In this document: positions 43,328 through 49,624 of the stretch, one piece after another
Layout of the letters: each line of letters starts with the position of its first letter
Position numbering within the stretch: position 1 is the first letter of the stretch
Assembly: GCA_016926955.1 (NCBI GenBank)
Contig: JAFGNN010000075.1
Coordinates: 1-49,624, forward strand
Origin: Spirochaetales bacterium
Lineage (GTDB): Bacteria; Spirochaetota; Spirochaetia; Treponematales; UBA12059
Direction of reading: 5' to 3'
DNA: 49,624 nucleotides
The notes under the pieces: model-generated
Databases searched by the model: none
Seen by the model: only the letters and a program-made list of their open reading frames with translations
What the model was told of the DNA's origin: nothing
Translations under genes and position numbers: made by a program

Positions 43328-44010
43328 GCGGCGCCCCCGACCAGCAGCCGGGCGAGCAGCGAGACGCCGAGCGGGACCGACAGGTTGTCGAAACCCGCGG
43401 GCGTCGCCGACTCGAGCAGGGTAGCCGTCGTCGCGAGGGCGAGCGCCGGGAGCAGGGACGGAGCGATCGTTCCGGGGAATCCGGCGGCGCCGCCCCGGAA
43501 GGCCAGCACGGAGAGGGCGACGGCGAAGCTCGCCGCGAACATGGTCACCGTTCCCTCGACCGACTTGCCGCGGAACACGGGCAGCGGGTGCCTGCCCTGC
43601 CGCGAGCCCGCGACGGCCGCGAGCCCGTCGCCCCAGGTCATGCAGAGGATGCCGATGGCGCCGATCCAGGGCTGGCCGGCGGCGAAGGTGAGGGCCGAGA
43701 GGATGGCCAGCGAGAGCGCGTACCAAACCGTGCCGAGGTCCTCGATGCCGCCGCCGCGCTCCATGGCGGCGAAAAGCTTCCGCTTGTAGGAAAGGTAGTT
43801 GACGAAGACGAAGGCGACGGGCACCAGGGCGGCCTGCCACCAGGCGTCGAAGAAGGCCATGGCGATGAGCCACCAGTTGCCGACCCCGATATGGATGAAT
43901 TTCCGGCTTCCTTCGGATTTGAGGTAACCGAGCTTCGAAAGGACCGTGGCGGCTCCGATGACCGAGAAGACGTAGACGAACGAAAGGACCATGCCGAGCG
44001 CGAAGCGCAT
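43324..44010 (-). CDS. phytol/dolichol kinase (VTE5)-like membrane protein
   Basis: 228 aa with six or seven membrane helices. Family landmarks are RKFIHIGVGNWW near residue 36, TWGDGLAAVAGSRQGRHP, FRGKSVEGTVTMF and DNLSVPL. These define CTP-dependent polyprenol and phytol kinases such as VTE5 and yeast Sec59. Followed at once by the DUF92 gene, it forms a two-step kinase route from an isoprenoid alcohol to its diphosphate. No chlorophyll-related gene is nearby, so salvage of environmental phytol or of endogenous prenols is inferred. Confidence 0.85.
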   Translation of the reverse strand: MRFALGMVLSFVYVFSVIGAATVLSKLGYLKSEGSRKFIHIGVGNWWLIAMAFFDAWWQAALVPVAFVFVNYLSYKRKLFAAMERGGGIEDLGTVWYALSLAILSALTFAAGQPWIGAIGILCMTWGDGLAAVAGSRQGRHPLPVFRGKSVEGTVTMFAASFAVALSVLAFRGGAAGFPGTIAPSLLPALALATTATLLESATPAGFDNLSVPLGVSLLARLLVGGAA

Positions 44011-44094
44011 GAACGACCTCCGGTGCGGATTACCGCGCGCGCTTCACTATAGGGGATTCCGCGCCGGACGGGAAAGCGCCGCACCGCCGAGCTT

Positions 44095-44229
44095 CGGAAG
44101 GGCCGACCGGGGAACGGGCAGGCCGCGGCGCAGGGCGGAAGCGGTACTCCAGGCATGGGCCGGGCGCGCACGGATGCGCGCCCAAAACGAGACCGGTCGG
44201 CCCAGCCGACCGGTACGTCATGGACGACG
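44095..44229 (+). repeat. dispersed three-hairpin element, copy C, with upstream box
   Basis: The box CGGAAGGGCC (44095) is followed by GGGAACGGGCAGGCCGCG. Then come hairpin 1 GGGCGCGC-ACGGAT-GCGCGCCC (44162-44183), hairpin 2 ACCGGTCGGC-CCA-GCCGACCGGT (44192-44214) and hairpin 3 CGTC...GACG (44216-44229). Hairpin 3 overlaps the last codons and stop of the glycosylase gene. Confidence 0.85.
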
Positions 44230-44652
44230 CCTTTCCCAATCCGCGACAGGCCCTTCGACGACGCGGAAGAGCGGGTGCGGCTCGGGCGTCGCGGCGGCTT
44301 CGAGCGTTGCCACGCGGGAGGGGTCGCGGACGCGGAGCTTGGCGAGCAGGTGTTCCCGTTCGTATGCGATCTGGCCGCTGCTCACCTCGAGCGCGGCATG
44401 GCCGCAGGACGGGGCGCACTTCGAGCGGTCGAAGGCGTAGCCGCGCGCGTCGGCCTCCGCGAGCACTGCGGCCAGGTAGCGCGAGACGAGGGCGGCCGGA
44501 TCGGAGTCGGCCTTGAAGCGCTCGAGCTGGGGGTGGCGCGTGTAGCCGCGGGTCTTGCCTTCGAGCACGGCCTTGGCGAGCAAGGCTTCGCGCCAAAGCG
44601 CCACGAGCCCCTTTGCGTCGAGGTAGCGCGGGTGGAGCGACCAGAGCCTCAT
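44218..44652 (-). CDS. pyrimidine-dimer DNA glycosylase family protein
   Basis: 144 aa. The N-terminus MRLWSLHPRYLDAKGLVALWREALLAK and GYTRHPQLERFK match the pyrimidine dimer DNA glycosylase family related to phage T4 endonuclease V, which excises UV dimers. The usual N-terminal Thr/Met-processed amine nucleophile and basic patch are plausible, but catalysis cannot be proved here. The start at 44652 follows GAGGAGGA and overlaps the stop of a 26-codon ORF (ATGA). Its stop codon lies inside the dispersed repeat copy C. Confidence 0.8.
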   Translation of the reverse strand: MRLWSLHPRYLDAKGLVALWREALLAKAVLEGKTRGYTRHPQLERFKADSDPAALVSRYLAAVLAEADARGYAFDRSKCAPSCGHAALEVSSGQIAYEREHLLAKLRVRDPSRVATLEAAATPEPHPLFRVVEGPVADWERRRP

Positions 44653-44729
44653 GCTTCGTCCTCCTCGGGCGTCGATTCCGTGAGCATGCCCGGGCGCGCG
44701 GGCTTGAGCACGTAGATCCAGGTTGCCAT
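44649..44729 (-). pseudogene. 26-codon ORF resembling the start of a YCII-domain protein
   Basis: The ORF reads MATWIYVLKPARPGMLTEST and then PEEDEA. It has GGAGG upstream of its ATG and ends in ATGA overlapping the glycosylase start. The pattern WIYxLxPxRxxxxxxxTPEE is the N-terminus of YCII-related proteins of about 100 aa; the rest is missing. It is either a truncated remnant kept as a translated leader or a true micro-protein. Confidence 0.5.
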
Positions 44730-44846
44730 GGCAGCCTCCACTCAGCCGGGATTCCGGCACAGGCGAGTATACGCGATGGTTTGCCGGGCCGCTTGCGGAC
44801 CCGGGCGCCGAGGCGCGAGAATTCGCGCTGACCGGGGAGGCTCTCG

Positions 44847-45860
44847 ATGGCGAAGGTGCTGGTGTTCGGGGCGGGCGTGATCGGCTCGATCTACGCGCTC
44901 AGGTTCGCGAAGGCCGGCCACGAGGTCGACCTGGCGGCGCGGGGCGAACGGCTCGAGATTTTGAGGGCCGAGGGGCTCCGCATCCGCAACGTCATGCTGA
45001 CCGGCGACCTCGAGTCCGCGAACGCCGCGATCCTGGAGCGCGTTCCCGAGGGTCGGGCGTACGACCTGGCCATCGTCGCGGTCCGCTCGGGCCAGGTCGA
45101 ATCCGCCCTGCGGGAAGTCGCGAAAGCCGGATCGACCGGTCCCGTGGCCGTCATCGGCAACAACCTGGGTGACCTGGGCGCGCAAGCCGCCATGGTCGGA
45201 CCCGAACGTTTCGTCCCGGGATTCGGCACCTATGGGGGCTACCGGGACGGCGCGGAGATCGCCTATGTCGACGGCCGGAGCCCCAGGAAACCTGCGCGCC
45301 GCTCGCCCACCACGCTCGGCGTCCTCTCGCCGGTGGCCCGCCCGGCCCTCGCATCGGCGCGCGCCCTTTTCGAGTCGGCCGGCCTGCCCGCCGTCGAGAG
45401 CCCCGACATCCGCGCCTGGCTCGTCTGCCACGCCGCGCTCGTCTTCCCGCTCGCCGGCGCCATCTACGCCTCGGGCGGCGGCCAGGAGCGCGTCATACGC
45501 ACGCGCGACGCCCTCACCCTGGGGGTGCGCGCCGCGAAAGAGCTCTTCGGCGCATTGCGGGCGCTCGGCACAAGGCTCGAGCCGCCCCGCCTCGGCAAGC
45601 TGCTCCGCATGCCGGAATGGCTGCTGGTCGGGACCATGCGCAAGGCCTTCGCGGGCGAAGGCGCCCGGGTGGCCATGTTCGGCCATGCCAACGCGCCGGG
45701 CGGCCGGGGCGAGCTCGGGGGCCAGGCGGCTATCCTCGACTCGATCGTCAGGAACTCGGGCCGGCCCCTGCCGGCCTGGGACCGGCTGCTGCCCCACCTT
45801 TCGGGAAGGGCGGAACCCATTCCCGACGGTTCCCGCTCGCTGCGCCTCAGGTTCTGGTAG
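44847..45860 (+). CDS. ketopantoate reductase (ApbA/PanE) family protein
   Basis: 337 aa. The N-terminal Rossmann motif VLVFGAGVIGSIYALRFAKAGHEV binds NADPH. RGERLEILRAEGLRIRN is the family's coenzyme-specificity region. A helical C-terminal domain follows, with LVCHAALVFPLAGAIYASGG (normally KxxxNxxxN) and LDSIVRNSG. The catalytic Lys-Asn pair of PanE is not clear in the WLVCHAALVFP region, so it may act on another 2-keto acid or be a paralogue. GGGGAGG precedes the ATG. Confidence 0.78.
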   Translation: MAKVLVFGAGVIGSIYALRFAKAGHEVDLAARGERLEILRAEGLRIRNVMLTGDLESANAAILERVPEGRAYDLAIVAVRSGQVESALREVAKAGSTGPVAVIGNNLGDLGAQAAMVGPERFVPGFGTYGGYRDGAEIAYVDGRSPRKPARRSPTTLGVLSPVARPALASARALFESAGLPAVESPDIRAWLVCHAALVFPLAGAIYASGGGQERVIRTRDALTLGVRAAKELFGALRALGTRLEPPRLGKLLRMPEWLLVGTMRKAFAGEGARVAMFGHANAPGGRGELGGQAAILDSIVRNSGRPLPAWDRLLPHLSGRAEPIPDGSRSLRLRFW

Positions 45861-45869
45861 CCCGCGCCC

Positions 45870-46691
45870 TCAGAACTCTACGCGCGATCCGACGTGGAAC
45901 CAGGACGCGCGCTCGCCGAAAACCGCCTTGAGTGCAGCGTAGCCGTCGACGGTGGTGCAGTGGCAACAGCGGAGCAGCCCCGGCTCGAGCGCGGAGAGCT
46001 CGCGGGCGGTCTGCGATCGCCGCTCCCCGCTCTGCTTCACCAGATGGAAGCCGCCCAGCACGGCGCGGAGCGGCTTTCCGGGAAAGCGCGCCAGGGCGTC
46101 GCGGACGATCGCGACGATGCCGCGGTGGGCGCAGCCGGTCAGCACGACGAGGCCCCCTGCCGTATCCGCCACGAGCGTAAGCTCATCGGCGAAGACGTCC
46201 GGCTCGCCGGAGCCTTCGGTCCCGGGCGCGCGCACGCGGAAGCGCGGATTCAGCTTCGACGGATCGCCTTCGCCGGCGGCCACCAGGACGAACAGGCCCG
46301 GGGCCAGCTCCTGCCGGTCGACAGGCACGCGCGGCTCGGGCGCGCCGGGCGGCGGGAACTCGACCGGCGACCCGATGTCGATCAGGCCCGCGGGGTCCGC
46401 CGCCAGTTTCCGCGCGCTCCACGACGGCCCGGCCCAGAGCGGCTTTCCGGGATACGCGGCGTAGAACGCCGCGAGGCCGCCCGAGTGGTCGTAGTGGCCG
46501 TGGCTCAGCACCACGGCGTCTACCGCGCCGAGCCCGACGCCGAGCGCGTTCGCGTTCTCCATGAAGGCAGGACCCTGTCCCGAGTCGAACAGTACGCGGA
46601 AGCCCCCGTGCTCCACCAGCATCGAAAGCCCGTGTTCGCCCCGGAGTCTTTTTTCCGGGCAGTAATCATCCATGAGCGATGTGATGGTCAT
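45870..46691 (-). CDS. MBL-fold metallo-hydrolase, dihydropterin phosphate synthase-like subgroup
   Basis: 273 aa. Metal ligands are in SHGHYDHSGG (HxHxDH), TGCAHRGIV and GGFHLV. The early FDSGQGPAF and late CCHCTTVDGYAALK segments fit the group annotated as ribofuranosylaminobenzene 5'-phosphate-type synthases and related phosphodiesterase-like proteins. The true substrate is unknown. The start at 46691 has no clear Shine-Dalgarno, but a promoter ends 6 nt upstream, suggesting a leaderless message. It is divergent from the adenylate kinase gene. Confidence 0.82.
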   Translation of the reverse strand: MTITSLMDDYCPEKRLRGEHGLSMLVEHGGFRVLFDSGQGPAFMENANALGVGLGAVDAVVLSHGHYDHSGGLAAFYAAYPGKPLWAGPSWSARKLAADPAGLIDIGSPVEFPPPGAPEPRVPVDRQELAPGLFVLVAAGEGDPSKLNPRFRVRAPGTEGSGEPDVFADELTLVADTAGGLVVLTGCAHRGIVAIVRDALARFPGKPLRAVLGGFHLVKQSGERRSQTARELSALEPGLLRCCHCTTVDGYAALKAVFGERASWFHVGSRVEF

Positions 46692-46697
46692 GGTTCC

Positions 46698-46727
46698 AGC
46701 ATGGACTCGCGGCCCCTCCCGAGTCAA
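46698..46727 (-). promoter_or_regulatory. promoter of the MBL-fold gene (leaderless)
   Basis: On the minus strand, TTGACT (46727-46722), an 18-bp spacer and CATGCT (46703-46698) are followed by 6 nt and the ATG at 46691. Confidence 0.45.
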
Positions 46728-46762
46728 ATCGCGGACCCCGCGTCCGCGCCTTCCGCAACCGG

Positions 46763-46792
46763 TTTACGCGCGCGCCGCGGCGGGTCTACACT
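46763..46792 (+). promoter_or_regulatory. promoter of the adenylate kinase gene (leaderless)
   Basis: TTTACG (46763-46768), an 18-bp spacer and TACACT (46787-46792) lie 7 nt before the ATG at 46800. No Shine-Dalgarno is present. Confidence 0.5.
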
Positions 46793-46799
46793 TCATGCC

Positions 46800-47972
46800 A
46801 TGATCAACCTCGCGCTCTTCGGCCCGCCCGGCGCGGGCAAGGGTACCCAGTCGGAATTCCTCGTCAAGGAATACGGCCTCTTCTACATCTCCACCGGCGA
46901 CCTGCTCCGGAAGGAAATGGCGGAGGGCACCCGCCTCGGCGAGGAGGCGCGCTCGGTCATCGCCTCGGGCGGCCTCGTGTCCGACGAGATCATCGTCCAG
47001 ATCATCGAAAAGGCCATCGTGGAGAACCCCGAGGCCAACGGCTTCCTCTTCGACGGCTTTCCGCGCACCTGGGTGCAGTGCTACATCCTCGAAGGCCTGC
47101 TCCTCAAGCTGGGCGCCTCGCTCGACCTCCTCGTCAGCCTCGAGGTGGACGCGGAAACCTCGGTCTCGCGCCTCGTGGAGCGGGGACGGAGCTCGGGCCG
47201 CCTCGACGACAACGAGGAGGTCATCCGGAACCGCCTCCGCGAGTACGAGGACAAAACCCTCCCCGTGCTCGGCTACTTCCGTGAAAAAGGCGTGTACCGC
47301 GCCGTCGACGGCGCCCGCTCCATTCCCGAGGTGTCGGATTCCATCCGCGCCCTCGTCCGCGAGGAGCTCTCCAAGCGTCCCGTCAACGTGGTGCTCTTCG
47401 GCTACCCCGGCTCGGGCCGCGGCTCGCAGGGCGCGGCGCTGGCCCGCGCCTACGGCCTCGAGTACGTCTCCACCGGCGCCATGCTCGACCGCGAGATCAA
47501 GCTCGGCACCGACACAGGCAAGCGCATCATGGAGCTCTACGACTCGGGCGAGCTCGTGCCCGACGAGATCGTGGTGCGCCTCATCGAAAAACGCCTCTCC
47601 GAGGCCGGCGAGGTCCGCGGCTTTATCTTCAAGGGCTTTCCGCGCACCCTCGTGCAGTCCTACATCCTCGACGGCCTCTTGCGGAAACGCGGCGGCTCGG
47701 TGTCCACGGTCATCGACCTCGAGGTGCCGACGCTCGAGCTCATCAAGCGCCTCGACATCCGCTCCAAAACCGACCGCGCCATGCCCTACGACCTGACCAC
47801 CGCGCGCATCGTCCAGCGCCTCAAGGAGCACGAATCGAAAACCGTGCCCGTCATCGAAAAGTACGCGCAGCGCCACCGCGTCGAAAAGGTCGACGGCACC
47901 GGCAGCTTCGAGGAAGTCTTCGCCCGCCTCTCCGCCGTGCTCGAGCGGGCGCTCAAGGGCAATAGGGGATAG
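46800..47972 (+). CDS. adk: tandem adenylate kinase with degenerate second domain
   Basis: 390 aa made of two adenylate kinase-like domains. Domain 1 (~1-190) has an intact P-loop GPPGAGKGT (8-16), DGFPRT, and a short LID region (GRSSGRLDDNEE) with the arginines needed for phosphoryl transfer. It should interconvert ATP, AMP and ADP. Domain 2 (~194-390) reads GYPGSGRGS at the P-loop with Arg207 for the essential Lys, KGFPRT for DGFPRT, and SKTDRAMPYD in place of the LID arginines. It is probably catalytically dead and may be structural or allosteric. The long in-frame ORF starting at 45894 covers the divergent gene and is rejected. Confidence 0.9.
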   Translation: MINLALFGPPGAGKGTQSEFLVKEYGLFYISTGDLLRKEMAEGTRLGEEARSVIASGGLVSDEIIVQIIEKAIVENPEANGFLFDGFPRTWVQCYILEGLLLKLGASLDLLVSLEVDAETSVSRLVERGRSSGRLDDNEEVIRNRLREYEDKTLPVLGYFREKGVYRAVDGARSIPEVSDSIRALVREELSKRPVNVVLFGYPGSGRGSQGAALARAYGLEYVSTGAMLDREIKLGTDTGKRIMELYDSGELVPDEIVVRLIEKRLSEAGEVRGFIFKGFPRTLVQSYILDGLLRKRGGSVSTVIDLEVPTLELIKRLDIRSKTDRAMPYDLTTARIVQRLKEHESKTVPVIEKYAQRHRVEKVDGTGSFEEVFARLSAVLERALKGNRG

Positions 47973-48059
47973 GGGGAGAACCCGCGCGGGGGCGCGGCCG
48001 CTCCCCCGGTCGCGCTACGCCTGAGTCGACGCGTCTCCGCCCTCGCTCCGAAGTCCTCC

Positions 48060-48082
48060 CGCCCGCGCCGACGGCGCGGGCG
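48060..48082. other. 10-bp GC hairpin after the adenylate kinase gene
   Basis: CGCCCGCGCC-GAC-GGCGCGGGCG lies 88 nt after the stop, with no U-run. The 47973-48295 gap (323 bp) contains this, GC-rich DNA without a convincing gene, and the hutU leader. Confidence 0.6.
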
Positions 48083-48181
48083 GTCCGGTCTTCTCCGCTT
48101 CCCCCACTCTCTCCCGGAGCTGGCGGACGCGCCGCCTTCCCCTGCGCCCGGAAGCTCCGTCCCCAAGGACCGGCGAAATCG

Positions 48182-48227
48182 TGGTATCCTCTAGCCGGCC
48201 GTCGAAGCGCGTCGGGCATCCCGACGC
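48182..48227 (+). promoter_or_regulatory. hutU extended -10 and leader hairpin
   Basis: TGGTATCCT (48182-48190) is an extended -10. About 12 nt downstream of the expected start, GCGTCGGG-CAT-CCCGACGC (48209-48227) forms a perfect 8-bp stem with a 3-nt loop. It could be a regulatory or stabilising 5' structure. Confidence 0.45.
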
Positions 48228-48295
48228 CTCGCCGGTCGTCCGCCGCGCGCGAGATCCGCCGGCGCGACCTTCCACCGCCACCCAGGAGTCCCGCC

Positions 48296-49624
48296 ATGAC
48301 CAATGCCGACCGCGCCGCCGCCATGACCATAAAGCTCGATTTCGACGTATTGCCGCCCGACCCGGTCTTCGAACCCGGCATCCGGCGCGCTCCCCGCCGC
48401 GAAGCCCACCTCACGAAGGCGCAGGAGGCGCTCGCGCTCCGCAACGCGCTCCGCTATGTGCCCGAAAAGTGGCACGAGCGCCTCGCGCCGGAGTTCCTCG
48501 CCGAGCTCCGCGAGCGCGGCCGCATCTACGCCTACCGCTTCCGCCCGGCGGGCCGGCTCCGGGGCCTCCCCATCGACGAGTACGAAGGAAGGACCATCGA
48601 GGGCCGCGCCTTCCAGGTGATGATCGACAACAACCTCGACTTCGACGTGGCGCTCTACCCCTACGAGCTCGTCACCTACGGCGAGACCGGCCAGGTCTTC
48701 CAGAACTGGCTCCAGTACCGCCTGGTCAGGAAGTACCTCGAGGCGGTCGATTCGGAGTCGACCCTGGTGGTCGAATCGGGGCACCCGCTCGGCATCTTCA
48801 AGTCGAACGCCACCGCGCCGCGCGCGATAATCACGAACGGCCTCATGGTGGGCATGTTCGACAACCCGAAGGACTTCGCGGTGGCGGCGGCCCTCGGGGT
48901 CGCCAACTACGGCCAGATGACCGCGGGCGGCTGGATGTACATCGGCCCCCAGGGCATCGTCCACGGCACCTTCAACACCATCCTCAACGCGGGCCGCCTC
49001 AAGCTCGGCGTCGCGGCCGACGGCGACCTTTCAGGCAAGCTCTTCGTCAGCTCCGGGCTCGGCGGGATGTCGGGCGCCCAGGGCAAGGCCGCCGTCATCG
49101 CCAACGCGGCCAGCATCATCGCCGAGGTTGACCCGAGCCGGGTCGAGACGCGCCACTCGCAGGGCTGGGTGACGGACGTCGCCAAATCGCCGGAGGAGGC
49201 CTTCCGCCTCGCGCTCGCGGCGCGGAGCCAGGGCAAGCCGATCGCGGTCGCCTTCCTCGGCAACATCGTCGACCTGCTCGAGCACGCCGACCGGACCGGC
49301 ATCCACATCGACCTGCTTTCCGACCAGACCAGCTGCCACGCGCCCTACGAGGGCGGCTACTGCCCCGCCGGCGTATCCTTCGAGGAGCGCACGAGATTGC
49401 TCCGCGAGGATCCCGAGCGCTTCCGCGCCTTGGTGGACGAGTCGCTCGGGCGCCATTTCGAGGTCATCAAGCGGCTCTCGGCCAAGGGCACCTACTTCTT
49501 CGACTACGGCAACGCCTTCCTCAAGGCGGTCTGGGACGCGGGCGTGCGCGAGGTGTCCAAGAACGGCATCGACGAAAAAGACGGCTTTATCTTCCCGAGC
49601 TATGTGGAGGACATCCTTGGCCCC
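48296..49624 (+). CDS. hutU: urocanate hydratase, long form (partial, runs off the window)
   Basis: 443 codons are visible and the gene continues beyond the right edge. It hydrates urocanate to imidazolone propionate, the second step of histidine breakdown after HutH (31718). Landmarks are YAYRFRPAGRLRG, YGETGQVFQNW, VVESGHPLGIF, GQMTAGGWMYIGPQGIVHGT, the NAD-binding GLGGMSGAQGKA, and SDQTSCHAPYEGGYCPAG with the active-site region. Length already exceeds half of the ~670-aa long-form enzymes. AGGAG lies 8 nt before the ATG at 48296. The enzymes hutI and ftcD or hutG are not in the window. Confidence 0.95.
   Translation, partial: MTNADRAAAMTIKLDFDVLPPDPVFEPGIRRAPRREAHLTKAQEALALRNALRYVPEKWHERLAPEFLAELRERGRIYAYRFRPAGRLRGLPIDEYEGRTIEGRAFQVMIDNNLDFDVALYPYELVTYGETGQVFQNWLQYRLVRKYLEAVDSESTLVVESGHPLGIFKSNATAPRAIITNGLMVGMFDNPKDFAVAAALGVANYGQMTAGGWMYIGPQGIVHGTFNTILNAGRLKLGVAADGDLSGKLFVSSGLGGMSGAQGKAAVIANAASIIAEVDPSRVETRHSQGWVTDVAKSPEEAFRLALAARSQGKPIAVAFLGNIVDLLEHADRTGIHIDLLSDQTSCHAPYEGGYCPAGVSFEERTRLLREDPERFRALVDESLGRHFEVIKRLSAKGTYFFDYGNAFLKAVWDAGVREVSKNGIDEKDGFIFPSYVEDILGP

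Noticed and set aside
44766-44846. A clear promoter for the ketopantoate-reductase-like gene
   Set aside because: TATAC-like bases are present near 44767, but no matching -35 at a suitable distance was found on either strand.

Overview
This is a GC-rich bacterial chromosome segment of about 50 kb. It is densely packed with short, often overlapping operons (ATGA or GTGA junctions) on both strands. I see no tRNA, rRNA, CRISPR array, phage gene, transposase or plasmid gene. A TldD/TldE pair, histidine ammonia-lyase, a long-form urocanate hydratase, a GLUG-repeat lipoprotein, two LIV-type permeases and a MIO/KAS-type gene mix would suit a free-living GC-rich spirochaete or similar environmental anaerobe or microaerobe. 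That placement is a weak inference from gene flavour, not a proven taxonomy.

Layout. 1-4.2 kb (minus): valS, a SpoT-like HD protein and a deoC homologue that lacks the Schiff-base lysine. 4.2-6.3 kb (plus): a GlpA-like FAD oxidoreductase and a FrdB/SdhB-like iron-sulfur partner carrying an in-frame repeat insertion. 6.3-15.4 kb (minus): a DUF1576 membrane protein with a small partner, two alpha/beta hydrolases, a complete branched-chain amino-acid-type ABC transporter (livF, G, M, H, K) and a KAS III-like protein. 15.7-20.8 kb (plus): a protein with two TetR DNA-binding domains, a second KAS III-like enzyme, a CoA-transferase and an SCP-x-type thiolase whose promoter contains a palindromic operator. 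Together 6.3-20.8 kb looks like an uptake and acyl-CoA catabolic island.

21-31.5 kb: a PadR/HAAS-DUF4097 envelope module, a GIDE-domain membrane protein, a TatD-like hydrolase, a methyl-accepting chemotaxis protein, a TcdA-like enzyme with an unknown partner, and TldD/TldE. 31.7-38 kb: hutH, a Rieske oxygenase, a surface lipoprotein and a DUF454 protein. 38-42.4 kb is an oxidative/nitrosative-stress island: catalase, a Prx6-type peroxiredoxin with a near-perfect sigma-54 promoter, and a divergent NorR-like activator with three matching upstream palindromes. 42.5-49.6 kb: a VTE6-like/VTE5-like isoprenoid-alcohol kinase pair, a pyrimidine-dimer glycosylase, a ketopantoate-reductase-like enzyme, an MBL-fold protein, a tandem adenylate kinase with a degenerate second half, and hutU running off the window.

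The non-coding DNA is unusually structured. (i) A dispersed element has three consecutive hairpins with a conserved first and last stem and a middle stem that differs in sequence but not in pairing; it occurs singly at two loci and as a 73-bp tandem array at a third. (ii) Three genes (deoC, thiolase, MCP) have their 3' ends partly re-duplicated downstream, next to GC-rich palindromes. (iii) A purine-rich ACCACAGAGGCACGGAGACA-type repeat occurs three times, once inside a gene. (iv) At least five genes have a -10 box 6-9 nt before the ATG and no Shine-Dalgarno, which indicates leaderless transcripts. All statements come from reading the sequence; no database search was possible.
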